Shown here piece after piece: positions 15,497-23,550 of a stretch of DNA of 64,000 nt. Source of the stretch: CAZTAK01 sp964611585 (GTDB taxonomy: Bacteria; Pseudomonadota; Alphaproteobacteria; SHVP01). Location of the stretch: assembly GCA_964611585.1 (NCBI GenBank), contig CAZTAK010000001.1, positions 11,265 through 75,264 on the forward strand, given 5' to 3'. Position 1 is the stretch's first letter; every line of letters starts with the position of its first letter. The notes below the pieces were generated by a model. It saw only the letters and a program-made list of their open reading frames with translations, was not told the DNA's origin and did no database searches. The position numbers were made by a program, and so were the translations under genes.

Positions 15497-16363
15497 ATGA
15501 CCGAACGCTTCACGTTTTCGAGCCCGGACGCCCTGGCGGCACGCATCCCTGACGGCGCGCACCTGGCGATCCCGGCCGACCGGCGCGGCGTGTCGATGGC
15601 AACGACGCGCGCCCTTATCCGCCGCAGCGCGCGCGATCTCCGGCTCGTCGCCGTCCCCACCAGCGGGCTTCAGGCTGATCTCCTGATCGGCGCCGGCGCA
15701 GTCGCCGAAATCGAAACATCGGCCGTCTCGCTGGGCGAATACGGCCCGGCGCCGCGGTTTGGCGAGGCCGTCGAGCAGGGACGCATCGTCATCTTGGACG
15801 CTACCTGCCCCGCCATTCACGCCGGATTGCACGCCGCCGAAAAAGGCATCCCGTTCATGCCGCTCAGGGGAATTCTGGGCTCGGACCTGCTGGTCCACCG
15901 CCCCGACTGGACAGTGATCGAAAATCCCCTGGGGCCGGTGCCGGAAGAACGGCCCGGCACCACGGCAGAGGACTTTGCCGATCCCATCGTCATTCTGCCG
16001 GCGATCCGGCCCGATTTCGCGCTCTTTCATGTGCCGCTCGCCGACCGGGCCGGCAATATCTGGGTCGGGCGCAACCGCGATCTCATTACCATGGCGCATG
16101 CGGCGCGCGAGACCCTGGTGACAGTGGAAGCAATCGCCGATCACGATCTCATGGCCGATCGCGAATGGGCGGCGGGGACGCTTTCGTCGTTCTATGTGAG
16201 TGGCATCGCCGTTGCCGAGAAGGGCGCCTGGCCGACGGCGATGCCGGGCACCTACGAAGAAGACGCAGAGCACATGCGCCGCTACGCCGAACAAGCCCGC
16301 AGCGGCGAGGGATTCGCGGCCTACCTCGAGGAATTCGTTTTTCAGGACCTTTCCCTCGGGTAG
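15497..16363 (+). CDS. CoA-transferase family I subunit A-like protein
   Basis: A 288-residue protein of the glutaconate-CoA-transferase subunit A class. It has RGVSMATTRALIRRSARDLRLVAVPTSGLQADLLIGAGAVAEIETS (shortened: a GLQADLLIGAG loop), the PFMPLRGILGSDLLVHRPDW segment typical of the class, and DRAGNIWVGRNRDLITMAHAARETLVTVE. Such proteins pair with a B subunit to move CoA between acids. ATG 15497 lies 28 bases after the lyase gene and the B subunit starts 5 bases after its TAG. Probably activates propionate or the dicarboxylate handled by the upstream enzymes. Confidence 0.78.
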   Translation: MTERFTFSSPDALAARIPDGAHLAIPADRRGVSMATTRALIRRSARDLRLVAVPTSGLQADLLIGAGAVAEIETSAVSLGEYGPAPRFGEAVEQGRIVILDATCPAIHAGLHAAEKGIPFMPLRGILGSDLLVHRPDWTVIENPLGPVPEERPGTTAEDFADPIVILPAIRPDFALFHVPLADRAGNIWVGRNRDLITMAHAARETLVTVEAIADHDLMADREWAAGTLSSFYVSGIAVAEKGAWPTAMPGTYEEDAEHMRRYAEQARSGEGFAAYLEEFVFQDLSLG

Positions 16364-16368
16364 CGCTC

Positions 16369-17091
16369 ATGGATGCCGGGCCCGAAGAGTTCCTGATCTG
16401 CGTCATCGCGCGGCTTCTCGCCGGCACGCGCCATATCGCGGTCGGCGCCCTGTCGCCGATACCCGGATCGGCGGCGCTGTTGCACCAGGCTGAGAGCCGC
16501 GAGCCGGTTCGCGTCTCGGTTCTCGACAGCCGGCGCAATTTCTGGTCGGACGGCAGCAAGGAACTGTTCGACTGCGCGGCGCAGGGACGCATCGACGCCT
16601 TTTTCCTCGGCGGCGCCCAGATCGACGGCCAGGGCAACGTCAACCTCGTCGGCGTCGGTGGTTATCCCCGGCCGAAGACGCGCTTTTCGGGATCGTTCGG
16701 ATCGGCCTATCTCTATTTTCTCGTGCCGAGGGTGATTCTGTTCCGAGAGGAGCACACGCCGCGGACGCTGGTCGATAAAGTCGATTTCATATCGAGCCCC
16801 GGAACGAGCCCGGACAACGTCTATCGCCGCGGCGGGCCCTCGGCGCTGGTGACGGGAAAAGCGCTGTTCACCTTCGATGAGGCGGGGCGCCGCTTTCGCC
16901 TCGCCAGCAGCCATCCGGGATACACCGCGCCGGACATCGAGGCGGCGACAGGATTTGCCTTCGAGACGCCTGCCTCGGTCCCGGCAACAGCGGCCCCCGA
17001 TGCGGCCACGCTCAATCTGTTGCGGGGACCCGTGGCCCGCGAGATCGCCGAGACCTACCCCCGCTTCGCCGCACGGGTTTTCGGCGACTAA
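16369..17091 (+). CDS. CoA-transferase family I subunit B-like protein
   Basis: A 240-residue partner of the upstream A subunit. It starts EEFLICVIARLLAGTRHIAVG, has FDCAAQGRIDAFFLGGAQIDGQGNVNLVGVGGYP, then GSGG-like serine-rich FSGSFGSAYLYFLVPRVILF and RTLVDKVDFISSPG as in glutaconate CoA-transferase B. At the place where transferases usually carry their catalytic Glu (an EAG/ENG turn) this one reads VSVLDSRRNFW, so the Glu may be missing; some relatives (IpdAB) lost transferase chemistry and became hydrolases. Follows subunit A by 5 bases. It ends the operon before the methyltransferase remnant. Confidence 0.75.
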   Translation: MDAGPEEFLICVIARLLAGTRHIAVGALSPIPGSAALLHQAESREPVRVSVLDSRRNFWSDGSKELFDCAAQGRIDAFFLGGAQIDGQGNVNLVGVGGYPRPKTRFSGSFGSAYLYFLVPRVILFREEHTPRTLVDKVDFISSPGTSPDNVYRRGGPSALVTGKALFTFDEAGRRFRLASSHPGYTAPDIEAATGFAFETPASVPATAAPDAATLNLLRGPVAREIAETYPRFAARVFGD

Positions 17092-17205
17092 CCGGCGATT
17101 GAGGCAAAAAGTCCCCATTAATTGAGGGTTTTGGCGGCGGGGTACGCGTTCGTCCGGATCGGTCATAATGATTCTAATTCTCGTCCCGCGAAAGGAACGT
17201 GCGCC

Positions 17206-18363
17206 ATGAGTGAAGCAACCTAGTCCGGATTCGGCGAACACGGCATGCGCGCCGATATGACCCACGACGAGACCGCGCAGATGGATTTTATCATGAGCCT
17301 CTACCGGCACCTCGGGCGCAACATCGTGCCCGGGCACCGCGAGGTTTATGACGGGCGCGTCAAACCCGCGTTCGAACGCAAGAACGGCCGGGCGCCGAAA
17401 ACCCGCCACGAAGTTCGCAAGGCAATGCTGGACGACCCCTACTTTCAGTTCTGGAGCCATCTGCGCCTTTACAGCCAGGCCAAGAGCTATGACCTGAGGC
17501 GCGAGATCGTCGACCGGCAATTGGACGACCTGATCGAGCGCGCCAAACCACGCGCGTCCGACAAGGGCACGGTGGAACTCGATGCCGATTTCGAGATTCC
17601 GAAATATCAGGCGGCGTTCGACATGCACTGGATGCCGGGCAGCTTCTACACCGAATTCGCCGAGGACGACGTCGCCGCGGGCGTCATGTATGACACCGGC
17701 GGGCTCTATATCGCGCTGTCAGGTTCGATCGGCGCCTACAACGACGGCGCCGGCCATGCGGTGGTGCACTGGCTCAACGAAAATCACCCGGATTTCAAAC
17801 CGAAGCGCGTGCTCGACGAGGGCTGCACCGCAGGCGGCAATACATTGCCCTTCAAGTATGCCTAGCCCGATGCGGAGATAACCGCCATCGACATCGGCGC
17901 ACCGGTACTGCGCTATGCCCACCGCCGGGCCGAGAGCCTCGGCTATGAAGTCCATTTCTCGCAGCAGAATGCCGAAGAAACGAGATATGAAGACGAGAGC
18001 TTCGATCTTGTGGTTTCGACCATGTTTTTGCACGAAACCTCGAACAAGGCGGTGCACAACATCGTTGCCGAATGCCACCGGCTGTTGAAACCGGGCGGGC
18101 TGATGGTGCATGTCGAGCAACCGCCGTTCGCGCGCTTCGACGATCCCTTCGATCAGTTCGTGCGCGACTGGGACACGCACAACAACAACGAGCCGTTCTG
18201 GGGCCCGATGCACGACATGGACCTGCCCCAGGTAGCGGTGAAGGCGGGCTTCGCGCGCGATGACGTCATCATGGAAATGGCGAAATATTGCGCCCCCACC
18301 AAAGAGAACCCCTACCGCGAGGCGCCGGGCGGCTGGTTCATCTTCGGTGCCTGGAAACGGTAA
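17206..18363 (+). pseudogene. SAM-dependent methyltransferase interrupted by two amber codons
   Basis: One frame runs from ATG 17206 (after AAAGGAACGTGCGCC) to TAA 18361-18363, about 385 codons, broken by TAG at 17221-17223 (codon 6) and 17863-17865. The C-terminal half is a class I methyltransferase: VLDEGCTAGGNTLPFKYA, then after the stop PDAEITAIDIGAPVLRYAHRRA (acidic residue binding the ribose), FDLVVSTMFLHETSN, and HRLLKPGGLMVHVEQPPF. The N-terminal half (helical, residues 15-200) is unknown. The second TAG falls where family members usually have Phe or Tyr. Translation could restart at ATG 17245, but the second stop would still remove half the SAM domain. Followed by a terminator. Confidence 0.8.
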
Positions 18364-18388
18364 GGGCTGCCACAGGATTGAACCAAGG

Positions 18389-18415
18389 CGGGCGCCTCAA
18401 GGGGCGCCCGTTTTT
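18389..18415 (+). terminator. Intrinsic terminator after the methyltransferase gene
   Basis: An 8-base-pair GC stem (CGGGCGCC with GGCGCCCG), a six-base loop and a run of five T at 18411-18415, 26 bases after the stop codon. Confidence 0.8.
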
Positions 18416-18459
18416 GTCTGGCCCGCCCCGTTCCGACCGGCGTGCCCGACCGCTTGCGC

Positions 18460-18942
18460 TCAGTAGTCCTCGGCGTCGTAGACCCGGCCCTTGGCGTCGC
18501 CGGGGCTGCGGATCAGGCGCATGCGCGCTTCACCGCGCGGCTTTTCCGACCACGTCGAATAGCCGGGAACGTATTCGGTGCGGCTCTCGCTGGTCAGGTT
18601 CCCTTCCTTGGCACTGCCGGAATAGGTCGTCGTGGTGCGCTCGTAGCCCGGGTGGTAGTCCTCGACGGTTTCCGACCATGCGTTGAAGAATTCGAACGCG
18701 AAATAATCGTAGCCTTCGCCGCGGGCGATCTCGGCGGCGCGGCGGTACAGGTAGCTTTCGATGGTCGCGACGCTGGTATAGGCGTTGCCATAGGCCTCGA
18801 TGTAGAAAGTCTGCGGCCCGGTTTGCGAGTGACTGACGCCGCCGAATATCCCCGGCGGCCCGTAGGGCGTCGCGCAGGCGGCGAGCAACAGAAGAAGCGC
18901 GAGGACCGGGGCGGAACGGAAATGCAGCCGGGCAGATGCCAT
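18460..18942 (-). CDS. CC0125/CC1285-type outer-membrane lipoprotein
   Basis: A 160-residue protein with a lipoprotein signal: hydrophobic APVLALLLLLAACA with Cys of the lipobox about residue 22. The mature part has QTFYIEAYGNAYTSVATIESYLYRRAAEIARGEGYDYFAF, a pattern I associate with the Caulobacter CC0125/CC1285 lipoprotein family, whose role is unknown. Start ATG 18942 gives the most compact signal peptide. Convergent with the methyltransferase gene across a terminator. Confidence 0.7.
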   Translation of the reverse strand: MASARLHFRSAPVLALLLLLAACATPYGPPGIFGGVSHSQTGPQTFYIEAYGNAYTSVATIESYLYRRAAEIARGEGYDYFAFEFFNAWSETVEDYHPGYERTTTTYSGSAKEGNLTSESRTEYVPGYSTWSEKPRGEARMRLIRSPGDAKGRVYDAEDY

Positions 18943-19202
18943 AGCTATGGGGCCTCGCTGGCGCCGGGTGCGGCGTCGGCCGGATCGACCGGCCGCGGCG
19001 TCTGCCGGATCGGCCGGGTTCCGCCTCGCGAGGGCGCGCCCCCGCAACCCCGAAGCCTCGATTCGAAGACTGGGGCGGCCGCCGGTGCCGTGGTTCTAGG
19101 GCCGATGCGAAGACAATAGCGATCCGCCCGCCGGGCCGTTACGCGGCAAATTGCCGCCCGGCGGCGGGGCGGCGGCGCCGGCGACGGTCCGATCTCTACG
19201 GT
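18943..19202. other. Gene-free stretch upstream of the lipoprotein
   Basis: No gene is supported. The segment is very GC-rich with short inverted repeats (GGCCGGATCGACCGGCC near 18979). It holds the promoter region of the lipoprotein gene, though no clear hexamers are seen, and one outlying TTACGCGGC copy at 19139 of the repeat family that follows. Confidence 0.5.
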
Positions 19203-19351
19203 TTAGGCGGCGCGCCAAGCGCGCATCAAGTTCGACCGGTTTACGCGGCGCGCCCAGCGCGAATCATGTTCGACCGGCTTACGCGGCGCCACAGGCGCCA
19301 CGGTCCGGTCTCTCGGCTTACGCGGCGCCTCGGGGCGCCACGGTCCGGTCG
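19203..19351. repeat. 38-bp tandem repeat with palindromic cores, four units
   Basis: Units starting TTANGCGGCGC lie at 19203, 19241, 19279 and 19318 (periods 38, 38, 39). Units three and four carry a small palindrome (GGCGCC, 3-4 bases, GGCGCC) followed by CACGGTCCGGTC; units one and two carry GCGCGCC...GCGCG and TTCGACCGG. The array ends exactly at the stop codon of the minus-strand deacetylase gene, so the hairpins lie in its 3' transcript end. Confidence 0.8.
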
Positions 19352-20317
19352 CTATTGCTGGCTCTTCCAGCTATCGAGGATTTCCGATGCGGTCGCGGTC
19401 CACACGCCCGACTTGCTGGTCAAATAGTCGAGCACCTGCTCCAGGAACCGGATGCGGTGCGGCTGGCCCGACATCCACGGATGAATGGTAAGCGCCATGA
19501 TGCGCCCGCCCTGGGTCCCGGCCTCGGCATGCAGGGTGTCCAGCTGGTCCTTCACCTGCTGGACGAATTCATCGCCCGTCTGCTTGTAGAAGAACAGGAT
19601 CGTCGCATCCGAAATCCAGTGCTGGTGCGGCATCGCCGTCACCTCGCCCGATTTGGTGCGGAACGGGTAGGGCATGTCGTCGTTGATCCAGTCGCACAGG
19701 TAGTCCACGCCCTCGGCCGCCACCAGGTCCGGTGTCGCCCAGGATTCCGAACGCGCCGGCGAAAGCCAGCCGCGCACGGGCTGGCCCGACATTTCGCGCA
19801 ACGTCGATAGCGATTCCTGCACCTGCACCTTTTCTTCCGATTCGTCGAGGCCGGTGTAATGCAGTTTCGCCATGTTGACACCGTGGGCCATGATTTCCCA
19901 GCCGCGCCGGGTCACCTCGTCGACCAGGAACGGGTTGCGTTTGGCAACGTCGGAATTCATCGCCACCGTCGCCTTGATGCCGCTATCGTCCAAGGCCTTG
20001 GCGACGCGGTAGAACCCGACCCGGTTGCCGTAATCGCGCAGCGTATAGTGGCGCAGGTCCGGGTAGGGCGTCACCATGCTGCCCTGGGCCTTGAACGGTT
20101 TTACCGGCGTATCGAGCGGGAAGAATTCCAGCACCGGCGTCACCCACAACGCGATGCGGGCGCCATTCGGCCAAACGACGGGCTTGCGCCGCGGCAGGAT
20201 CGACCAGTCGTAACGGTCGTGATCCATGCCGTAACTGCGGTGATCGTAAACGAGATAGCTGTCCGGCAGCGAATGAGTGTGCTGGTCGTCGCTGGTGGCA
20301 TCAATCGGCGGGCGCAT
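19352..20317 (-). CDS. Polysaccharide-deacetylase-fold protein (PuuE-like), second of pair
   Basis: A 321-residue NodB-fold protein. It has WPNGARIALWVTPVLEFFP, DYGNRVGFYRVAKALDD, IKATVAMNSDV, RGWEIMAHGVNMAKLHYT and RIMALTIHPWMSGQPHRIRFLEQVLDYL. This arrangement (wide substrate pocket, C-terminal HPWxxGxPxRI) is that of the PuuE allantoinase/cyclic-amidase subgroup rather than of chitin deacetylases; the metal-binding Asp-Asp of classical NodB is not obvious (MNSD). ATG 20317 lies 3 bases after the stop of a paralogue, so the two are one operon with the amidase at 21281. Likely acts on a ureide or other cyclic amide; the substrate is inference. Confidence 0.75.
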   Translation of the reverse strand: MRPPIDATSDDQHTHSLPDSYLVYDHRSYGMDHDRYDWSILPRRKPVVWPNGARIALWVTPVLEFFPLDTPVKPFKAQGSMVTPYPDLRHYTLRDYGNRVGFYRVAKALDDSGIKATVAMNSDVAKRNPFLVDEVTRRGWEIMAHGVNMAKLHYTGLDESEEKVQVQESLSTLREMSGQPVRGWLSPARSESWATPDLVAAEGVDYLCDWINDDMPYPFRTKSGEVTAMPHQHWISDATILFFYKQTGDEFVQQVKDQLDTLHAEAGTQGGRIMALTIHPWMSGQPHRIRFLEQVLDYLTSKSGVWTATASEILDSWKSQQ

Positions 20318-20319
20318 GG

Positions 20320-21246
20320 TCAGGTCCTCGGCGGGTGTTTCTTGTTGAATTCGCTGGTCGCGTTGACCCATTCGTCGTAGCCGTGCTCGAAGAAGTGTTC
20401 GGCGATCTGGGTGCCGGTAGTGACCCACACCTTGTCGTGGCCGGTAATGTATTTGAGCGCCTCGTCAAGGGCGCCGATGCGGTGTGCCTGACCGACCGCA
20501 TAGGCGTGCAGCGGAATGCACATGATGGTGCCCGAATTCTCACCCTCGGCGTAGAGGCGGTCGAAGTTGCCCTTGAGCCAGTCGAAATAGACCCGCGGCG
20601 GCACGAAGTGCTGGTTGTAAACGATGATGTCGTTCATCTCGAGGGAATAGGGAATCGAGATCAGGCGGCCTTCCTTGACGTTGACCGGACACGGCTGGTC
20701 GTCGTGGAACAGATCGCAGGTGTAAAAAAAATCGTTCTTCGCCAGCAGATCCATCGTGCGCTCGGTGTGCGTTAGCGCGGGCGCGAGATAGCCGCGGATA
20801 CGCTGGCCGGTGTGCTGCTGCACCGACTTGATCGAGTCATCGAGGATCGCCTGCTCCTGCGCCTCGTTCATGTTGTAGGAATAGCGCGTGTTGTAGATGC
20901 CGTGGGAATAGAACTCCCACTCGCGCTTGACGCATTCCTCGACGATTTCGGGGTGGTGGTCCAAAAGCGCCACCGACAGCGAGATCGACCCCCTGACACC
21001 GTACCGGTCCAACACCTCCATCAGGCGCCAGTGGCCGACGCGGTTGCCGAAATCGCGTTCGGAATAGGGCACCAGATCGGGCCGCGGCTTGGGCCACGGC
21101 TGTCGTGCCGGGTTGGAGGGCCCGTCGAGTTCGTAATACTCGATGTTGGGCGCTACCCAGAAAGCGATGCGCGCACCGTCCGGCCATTCGATCTTGGGAC
21201 GGTTGATATATGGCAGATAATCGTAAAGCCCGAGGTCGCTTTTCAC
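20320..21246 (-). CDS. Polysaccharide-deacetylase-fold protein (PuuE-like), first of pair
   Basis: A 308-residue paralogue of the following protein. It has WPDGARIAFWVAPNIEYYEL, DFGNRVGHWRLMEVLDRYGVRGSIS, EFYSHGIYNTRYSY and the end TIMCIPLHAYAVGQAHRIGALDEALKYI as in PuuE-type allantoinases. The start is GTG 21246, chosen because GGGGAG lies about 8 bases before it; TTG 21261 is the alternative. It is 34 bases downstream of the isochorismatase-fold amidase and 2 bases before the second deacetylase. The two paralogues may form a hetero-oligomer or act on related substrates. Confidence 0.75.
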   Translation of the reverse strand: MKSDLGLYDYLPYINRPKIEWPDGARIAFWVAPNIEYYELDGPSNPARQPWPKPRPDLVPYSERDFGNRVGHWRLMEVLDRYGVRGSISLSVALLDHHPEIVEECVKREWEFYSHGIYNTRYSYNMNEAQEQAILDDSIKSVQQHTGQRIRGYLAPALTHTERTMDLLAKNDFFYTCDLFHDDQPCPVNVKEGRLISIPYSLEMNDIIVYNQHFVPPRVYFDWLKGNFDRLYAEGENSGTIMCIPLHAYAVGQAHRIGALDEALKYITGHDKVWVTTGTQIAEHFFEHGYDEWVNATSEFNKKHPPRT

Positions 21247-21280
21247 GGACCGACTCCCCAATAATTGATGACTCGCCCGG

Positions 21281-21955
21281 TCAGTTGACCGGCTGATAGT
21301 TGTTCAGATAGTCGCGCACAGTTTCGAACGATTCTATATCGCCGTACTTGAGCTGCATGTCGGCAAGGTTGGCAAAGTGCGGGATTTCGTGTTTGTCGGC
21401 GACGCCTTCTTCGCAGACGATGGTGCGATAGCCGTGCGACAGCCCGTCCACGCAGGTGGCGCGCACGCAGCCCGAAGTCGAGCCGCCGTTCAGGATCAAC
21501 GTATCGATACCGTGGTACACCAGCAGCGAGGCCAGCGGCGTTTCATAAAACGCGCTCGCCATACGTTTGAGGTAGATCAGGTCGCGGCCGCGGTCGATCT
21601 TGAGGCGGTCGTCGAATTCGTTCCGCTCCGAGCCGATCTTGATGTTCTGGAGCGAATCCGGGGTATCGGTGCGCGTGCCCCAGACACCGCAGTCCTCGCC
21701 CGAATCGGCATAGCCGACGTGGGTCCACACCACCGGCAGGCCCTTGGATCGGCAGATTTCAGCCAGTTCGTTGACGTAATCGAGCTGTTTGGGGTCGGTT
21801 TCGTAAGCGGTCTTGAACAGGTCGGTGCGGGTGTAGGCCTTTTGCAGGTCGATGTTCACCAAGGCCGCCTTGCGACCGAATCCGAATCTAGCCCGGTCCG
21901 GATTGGCTTTGATGCTGGCGAAATACTCTCGTGGCGTGAGATCCGACGCTTCCAT
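21281..21955 (-). CDS. Isochorismatase-fold amidohydrolase (N-carbamoylsarcosine amidase-like)
   Basis: A 224-residue cysteine hydrolase. The triad is visible: Asp in ALVNIDLQKAYT (about 36), Lys in IYLKRMASAF (about 128) and Cys in NGGSTSGCVRATCVDGLSHGY (about 162), which agrees well with N-carbamoylsarcosine amidase and related enzymes that release ammonia and CO2 from N-carbamoyl compounds. With two PuuE-like proteins downstream it suggests opening of a cyclic ureide or amide and then hydrolysis of the carbamoyl product. ATG 21955 follows CAGGAAACC. A promoter with perfect TTGACA lies upstream at 22026. Confidence 0.82.
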   Translation of the reverse strand: MEASDLTPREYFASIKANPDRARFGFGRKAALVNIDLQKAYTRTDLFKTAYETDPKQLDYVNELAEICRSKGLPVVWTHVGYADSGEDCGVWGTRTDTPDSLQNIKIGSERNEFDDRLKIDRGRDLIYLKRMASAFYETPLASLLVYHGIDTLILNGGSTSGCVRATCVDGLSHGYRTIVCEEGVADKHEIPHFANLADMQLKYGDIESFETVRDYLNNYQPVN

Positions 21956-21997
21956 GGGTTTCCTGCCTGATTGATCTTTTTGAAAGGACTTTGAGCT

Positions 21998-22026
21998 AGA
22001 TTCGGGGAGCGTTCCGGGATTGTCAA
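21998..22026 (-). promoter_or_regulatory. Sigma70-type promoter for the amidase/deacetylase operon
   Basis: On the minus strand TTGACA (22026-22021) is followed by a 17-base spacer and GAATCT (22003-21998). The -35 is perfect, the -10 weak. The start codon lies 43 bases further. The element abuts the truncated receiver gene on the other strand. Confidence 0.45.
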
Positions 22027-22054
22027 GCGGGGTTCGAATCCGGTCGGCGCTGCA

Positions 22055-22405
22055 TTGCAACCCGCGCGCCCTCTACGAACCGGCGGACCGCCCGGCGGGT
22101 TTTCGGTCCGCACCTGCACCTCCGGAGCGGAGGCGCTGACGGCGCTTGATGAATTCAAGCCCGACCTGGTTCTGCTCGACGTCATGATGCCCGGGATGGA
22201 CGGCCCGGCGACCCTGCGCGCCATCCACGATATCAAAGGGTACGCCGACCTCCCGGTCGTCTTCTTGACGGCGAAATTCCGGCCGCACGAGATCGGGCAC
22301 TACGTCGATCTCGGCGCCATCGACGTGATCGCCAAACCGATCGACCCCCTGGACCTGCCGGCGCAACTACAGGCGATTTGGACGCGCTATCATGCAAACG
22401 CCTGA
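22055..22405 (+). pseudogene. Response regulator receiver, 5'-truncated
   Basis: The frame reads FSVRTCTSGAEAL, then FKPDLVLLDVMMPGMDGPA with the phospho-acceptor Asp, LPVVFLTAKFRPHEI (switch Thr and following) and GAIDVIAKPIDP with the conserved Lys. The first strand and the acidic pair (ILVVDDD) that should precede by about 30 residues are absent; the frame upstream to the stop at 21992 has no such sequence and no ATG. The only starts are TTG 22055 or later. So it is a fragment, possibly from a deletion that joined it to the promoter region of the amidase gene. It overlaps the Hpt gene by 14 bases, which shows they were one operon. Confidence 0.7.
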
Positions 22406-22739
22406 AGCCCGCGCCGAACTCTCCGAAGCGCTTGCGCGCCTCAACAAGAAATTTTCCGAATCGCTGCCGAAACGGATTTTGGCGCTTGAAAACGACCTCG
22501 CGGAATCGCGGCGCACCGGCTATGCCGCCGAATCGTTAGGGAAACTCTACCGTGCCGCCCACAGCCTTGCCGGGGCGGCAGGAACCTTCGGACGACCCCA
22601 ACTCAGTGCGGTTGCGCAGGTGCTGGCGGAATATCTGAACCGGCACGCCGATGGTGGCGCCGAGTTCAGGAGCGCCGAGGCGGATCAAATCGATGCCCTG
22701 ACGGCGAGCGTCATCAAGGTCGCCAACGCCGACCGCTAG
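22392..22739 (+). CDS. Hpt (histidine phosphotransfer) domain protein
   Basis: A 115-residue all-helical protein with the Hpt core KLYRAAHSLAGAAGTFGRPQLSAVAQVLAEYL, where His (about residue 57) in AHSLAGAAG is the phosphorylated residue. It relays phosphate between histidine kinases and receivers in the cytoplasm. ATG 22392 lies inside the 3' end of the truncated receiver gene (14-base overlap). No kinase is nearby. Ends with TAG, convergent with the Sel1 gene. Confidence 0.78.
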   Translation: MQTPEARAELSEALARLNKKFSESLPKRILALENDLAESRRTGYAAESLGKLYRAAHSLAGAAGTFGRPQLSAVAQVLAEYLNRHADGGAEFRSAEADQIDALTASVIKVANADR

Positions 22740-22768
22740 GCCACCTGCTCGGACTGAAGCGTCTTTCG

Positions 22769-23464
22769 TCAGTTGCGCTCGATCCAAGACCGGGCGCGCT
22801 GCACGCCGAGGGCAACCTGTGCCGGCGTCAGGCGTTCGCGCACGGCATCGCGATTGGCCGCAGCTCCCGGGTACCCGCGCTGCGCCAGGACTTCGAACCA
22901 AGTAAAGGATTCGATCATATCCTCGGGAACCCTACTGTTGCCGAGCAGGACGGCGACGATGTACTGCGAGCCCGCAAAATCTTGATAGGCGGCGAACCGC
23001 GCCCAACGCAGGGCCGCGGCCGGATCCTTTTCGACACCATCGCCGCGGAGGTACATCTGGCCGAGCAGGTGGCGGGCCGCGACGACGCCCTGGCCGGCTG
23101 CAAGCCTGAACCAGCGCGCTGCTCCGGAATAATTCTGCGCGACGGCGCCGCCGTTGGTGCCGGTACCGTTGTAGAGCATGAATCCGAGGCTGAATTGGGC
23201 CTCGGCGTAGCCCTGATTCGCAGCTTGGCGATACCATTCCGCGGCTTGGGCGTAGCTGCGCGCCACCCCCTGCCCGTGATCGTACATGGCGCCAACGATA
23301 TATTGAGCCTCTGCGTCGCCTCCCTCAGCGAGGCCGCGCAGACTGGACCACGCAGCCGGGTAATCGCCCCGCAGATAGGCGGCCTGCCCATCGGCGAGGT
23401 CGGCGCGGACGCCCGATGCCGTCCCGATCAGGAGTAGTGCCGCCAGCAGGACAAGCTTCTTCAT
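22769..23464 (-). CDS. Exported Sel1-repeat protein
   Basis: A 231-residue protein with a signal peptide (KKLVLLAALLLIGTASGVRA). It holds about four Sel1-like TPR repeats: GDAEAQYIVGAMYDHGQGVARSYAQAAEWYRQAANQG is read as units with AEAQ, GAMY, G(Q)GV, A..WYRxAA, and again AEAQFSLGFMLYNG, AARHLLGQMYLRGDGVEKD and GSQYIVAVLL. Sel1 proteins are periplasmic scaffolds for protein contacts. The gene has its own promoter at 23522-23550 and a CCTCC-complement (GGAGG) ribosome site (GGAGGACCAGGC) before ATG 23464. Confidence 0.8.
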   Translation of the reverse strand: MKKLVLLAALLLIGTASGVRADLADGQAAYLRGDYPAAWSSLRGLAEGGDAEAQYIVGAMYDHGQGVARSYAQAAEWYRQAANQGYAEAQFSLGFMLYNGTGTNGGAVAQNYSGAARWFRLAAGQGVVAARHLLGQMYLRGDGVEKDPAAALRWARFAAYQDFAGSQYIVAVLLGNSRVPEDMIESFTWFEVLAQRGYPGAAANRDAVRERLTPAQVALGVQRARSWIERN

Positions 23465-23521
23465 GCCTGGTCCTCCATTACGGAACCGAACAGCGCCGGC
23501 CCGTCTAAAACTGGTTCGCGT

Positions 23522-23550
23522 ATTATATCGTCTGCGGAACCACCGGCGAA
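23522..23550 (-). promoter_or_regulatory. Sigma70-type promoter for the Sel1 gene
   Basis: On the minus strand TTCGCC (23550-23545), a 17-base spacer and a perfect TATAAT (23527-23522). The predicted start is about 23515, giving a leader of about 50 bases. Confidence 0.55.

Noticed and set aside
22028..22055. T-arm-like sequence GGTTCGAATCC suggesting a tRNA 3' end or att site
   Set aside because: The flanking five bases on each side pair at only two of five positions and no acceptor or anticodon arm can be folded around it.
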